Source: Actinernus sp. WN-2022 (lineage: Eukaryota > Cnidaria > Anthozoa > Actiniaria > Actinernidae). From it: a stretch of 64,000 nt of DNA. The stretch covers positions 38,152,802 to 38,216,801 of the forward strand of contig JAOWCC010000064.1 of assembly GCA_030867875.1 (NCBI GenBank), given 5' to 3'. Positions 61,633 to 64,000 of this stretch are shown here, in pieces. The notes under the pieces were generated by a model. It searched no databases. It was not told the DNA's origin and was given only the letters and a program-made list of their open reading frames with translations. A program made the translations under genes and the position numbers. Each line of letters begins with the position of its first letter. The first letter of the stretch is position 1.

Positions 61633-62121
61633 AGTGCACCTAACCCCTTTTGCAATTTTTGGCTTACAAAGAATACTTTATGTTCTAGGCTTGTTTGAAA
61701 TGGTGAAAATGTGATCTTTCCTGACCCATGACCGCGTAAGAAAAAGCCTGGGTCAATTCTGGATCTTACGTCATCTAATTCATTCGACTTTGCAATAAGT
61801 TGAATAAATGTTTAGGATTTTGTCTAAAATAACTGTTTTCTTTACTAACAACTCACAGACTGTATACTAGAAATTATCTCTATATCAATGTTGTTGTGAT
61901 AGAAAGGCGACATGGAGAATAATGCATTAATGAGGTGACGTAAGATCAAGACCCAGGCCTTTTCTAACGCGGTCACGGGTCAGGAAAGGTCAAATTTTCA
62001 CCATTTTAAACAAGCCTAGAACATAGAATATTCTCGCTAAGCCAATAAATTCTTCGCAGAAGTACTCAAAACCTTTCAAAGATTCATATGTATAAAAATT
62101 GCAAAAGGGGTTAGGTGCACT
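61633..62121. mobile_element. TTAA-target element, 489 bp
   Basis: TTAA at 61629-61632 and 62122-62125; ends AGTGCACCTAACCCCTTTTG and exact complement; the arms (CATTTTCACC, CCTGACCCATGACCGCG and AAGCCTGGGTC words) pair over most of the length. The first five bases AGTGC are those of the element at 33794. Confidence 0.8.
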
Positions 62122-62792
62122 TTAACTGATTTGGTTCTCCCTTCAGGCAGACATGAATTACTACCAAATTGTATTGTGTATTTCGTTCTATTGTTTTGTA
62201 TTGTGTTAATTCTATTGTATTTTGATAGCAATTCATGTGTTGCCTACATGAAGGGACCACTACTGATTTGCATAGAACTTGTTGAAAACTGGATCGAACG
62301 TGTGACAAGTGAATGTGTAGGAATGAGAGGTTAATCACTTAGGTCAGATAAGTATGATTTTCGTGCACGGAAGATATCTAAGAACATGTTGTTCTCGATT
62401 GTTTAGCCAATCAGAAATAGAGATTAATTATTTTGTGGGTGTGTAGAGGGTGTGTGTCCAGCAGTGAAATTTAAGGCATGCTAGATGCGTTTTACTTTGT
62501 TAGACCTTCGTAGGGACTCGTGTGATGGTGAAATAAAGCTTAGTTCGATTTTGTGACTGTGAATCTGTGGATTTCTTCTCCCGTTCGAGACAAACTGAAG
62601 TGATCCCATACTAATTAATTGGCAGTCAACCTATCCAAGTGTGACATTGATTATTTCGCTTGTCCGGCATCGGACGGAACGAAAATCACGAGGCAAGAGT
62701 AAATGAAGAGTTTTCACTCCCCCATTTCATCCTCATTCAACCGTTTCATCTATCAGCTGCCGTAATTTACAGCTATACAACTATTTCAATCC

Positions 62793-63057
62793 ATGTTGTC
62801 TTGGAGATAGGGAATAGGACATTAGGGATTGTGGCATTACTTAGGGAATATGGTATTAGAGAATATGACATTATTATGGAAGAATAGGACATTAGGGAAT
62901 AGGGTATTAGGGAACAGGGACCGACATGAATTATGGTTACGAGTACACGACCTGGACGACTTAGCTTACGGTTTATTTATCAATTTTTAGCCTATGTAAA
63001 GCCGTCAGACATTTAAAAATTGCCTTATTCCCTAATGCCCTATCTCCCAGACAACAT
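62793..63057. mobile_element. Element with ATTAGGGAATA subrepeats
   Basis: Ends ATGTTGTCTTGGAGATAGGG and complement (one-base differences). Its left part holds about ten ATTAGGGAATAGG-like words in a row. 265 bp; next to the 63066 element. Confidence 0.6.
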
Positions 63058-63065
63058 TAATAGCG

Positions 63066-63895
63066 TTGCGCACAGATGACGTTACAAAATTTTGATCCCC
63101 CTCCCCCTTTACAAACAAATGTATGAAAAACTCTTAACACGATTTCACGCTTTCTAGCGTGATCAGTTAATCTTTTACATTTTACAGACAGTGAATATTT
63201 CAGAAATTCAATTTTACGGAAAGTATTTGGCATCGGATTCCCATACAAACACTGTTTTCGCGCCATGTTTGCAACTGGTCTATTCGTTGCCGCAAACCAT
63301 GTTTAATATAGTCAAGCTCTAAATGAATCCAAAACTCATATTTTCCCATAAAATACCGCTGTAATACTTCATCTAAACGTTGAAGACGTTTCTTCCCGTA
63401 AGATGGCAAAAACAAATGAGACATGTAGCCGCATTCATCGGCGAATGGGGATATGCAGCCAGCAGGTAACTTAATTCGGAACTCATGGCTAGAAAATTAC
63501 CAACTGTGCAAAGTTTTGAGCAGATATTTTGATTCAGACTGTACAGACAAAGTTACGAGCTAACAATTTATGGTTCGAAAATTTTACAGACGAATGTGCC
63601 CACCACCATACATTTCTCTGTAATATTTTTGTTTGCAAATTTATAACTTTGTAAGAAAAAGTAAGCACCTTAAAACTCGGCAGTCTTGCTTATTTTGGTG
63701 TTCTTTCATTTGTGTTTATAAAATAAATCACAGCATTGTAGATGTACATGCATGAGCTTCAAAACCGTATTTAGAATCCATAAATTCAAGTAAACTATGG
63801 TTATTAAACTATAGCTGAACTGTAGTTCCTTCTCGCTAAGTTAATTTACTGGCAGGTAGCGGGACTTCAGTAATTTATAGTTCAGACAGGCCCAT
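63066..63895. mobile_element. Second copy of the 56902 element family (diverged)
   Basis: Starts TTGCGCACAGATGACGTTAC, as 56903. Shares GGCATCGGATTCCCATACAA, a minus-strand frame with LELDYIKHGLRQRIDQ, TTATGGTTCGA, and CATAAATTCAAGTAAACTAT with the other copy. The SAP-like region is lacking. 63896-64000 begins something different (GGCACGGGTACC words). Confidence 0.6.
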
Positions 63896-64000
63896 TTACA
63901 CTACACTGTATTTTGTGCCGAACGAACAATTTTACCGGTGCCTGGCCCTTCTAAATAGGTAGTCCGAGCACGGGTAAAATTGGCACGGGTACCAAAAATA

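Noticed and set aside
62810..62925. Interstitial telomere repeat
   Set aside because: The words are ATTAGGGAATA variants with irregular spacing, not TTAGGG tandem units.

Overview
The window is animal nuclear DNA: AT-rich, with split genes, GT/AG introns and a very heavy load of mobile elements. The mix of repeats (a GIY-YIG Penelope-like element, CR1/L2-like LINEs, a tRNA-derived SINE, hAT, TTAA-target elements and many hairpin MITEs), together with the protein sequences, suggests an anthozoan cnidarian such as a stony coral. That assignment is inference; nothing in the window proves the species.

Three host genes can be assembled exon by exon with consistent splice phases. (1) Minus strand, 15450 to 261: choline-phosphate cytidylyltransferase (PCYT1), complete, 7 exons, 394 aa. 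(2) Plus strand, 26000 to 50097: an LRRC63-like leucine-rich-repeat protein, complete, 12 exons, 680 aa. Its start is preceded by a good RFX X-box, which hints at ciliary or sperm-type regulation. (3) Minus strand, 61102 to 56497: the two 3' exons of a cholinesterase-like carboxylesterase with an intact Ser-Glu-His triad. Its 5' exons are not seen in the window.

Nearly everything else is mobile or repetitive DNA. 0.2-15 kb is the PCYT1 gene, with MITEs, LINE tails and a piggyBac-like element in its introns. 15.9-17.2 kb holds a 5'-truncated Penelope-like element whose 3' flank carries a hammerhead-ribozyme-like motif. 17.5-25.8 kb is a nest: an 86-bp satellite inside an element with inverted ends, invaded by a TIR element carrying a RecQ-helicase-like fragment (itself invaded), by a MITE, and by an ACGCGT-rich element that received a LINE that received another LINE. 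26-50 kb is the LRRC63-like gene. Its intron 7 contains the most striking object here: a MITE whose right inverted repeat has been amplified into 57 almost identical 42-bp copies. 51.6-56.4 kb is a TIR element into which a hAT transposon (8-bp target duplication) has inserted. 56.9-63.9 kb holds two copies of another element, one with a SAP-domain-like fragment, around the esterase exons.

The genes do not form an operon or a visible pathway. PCYT1 is housekeeping phospholipid synthesis, the LRR protein is probably structural or adaptor-like, and the esterase is probably secreted or membrane-bound. No bacterial genes, CRISPR arrays or confident tRNA/rRNA genes were seen.
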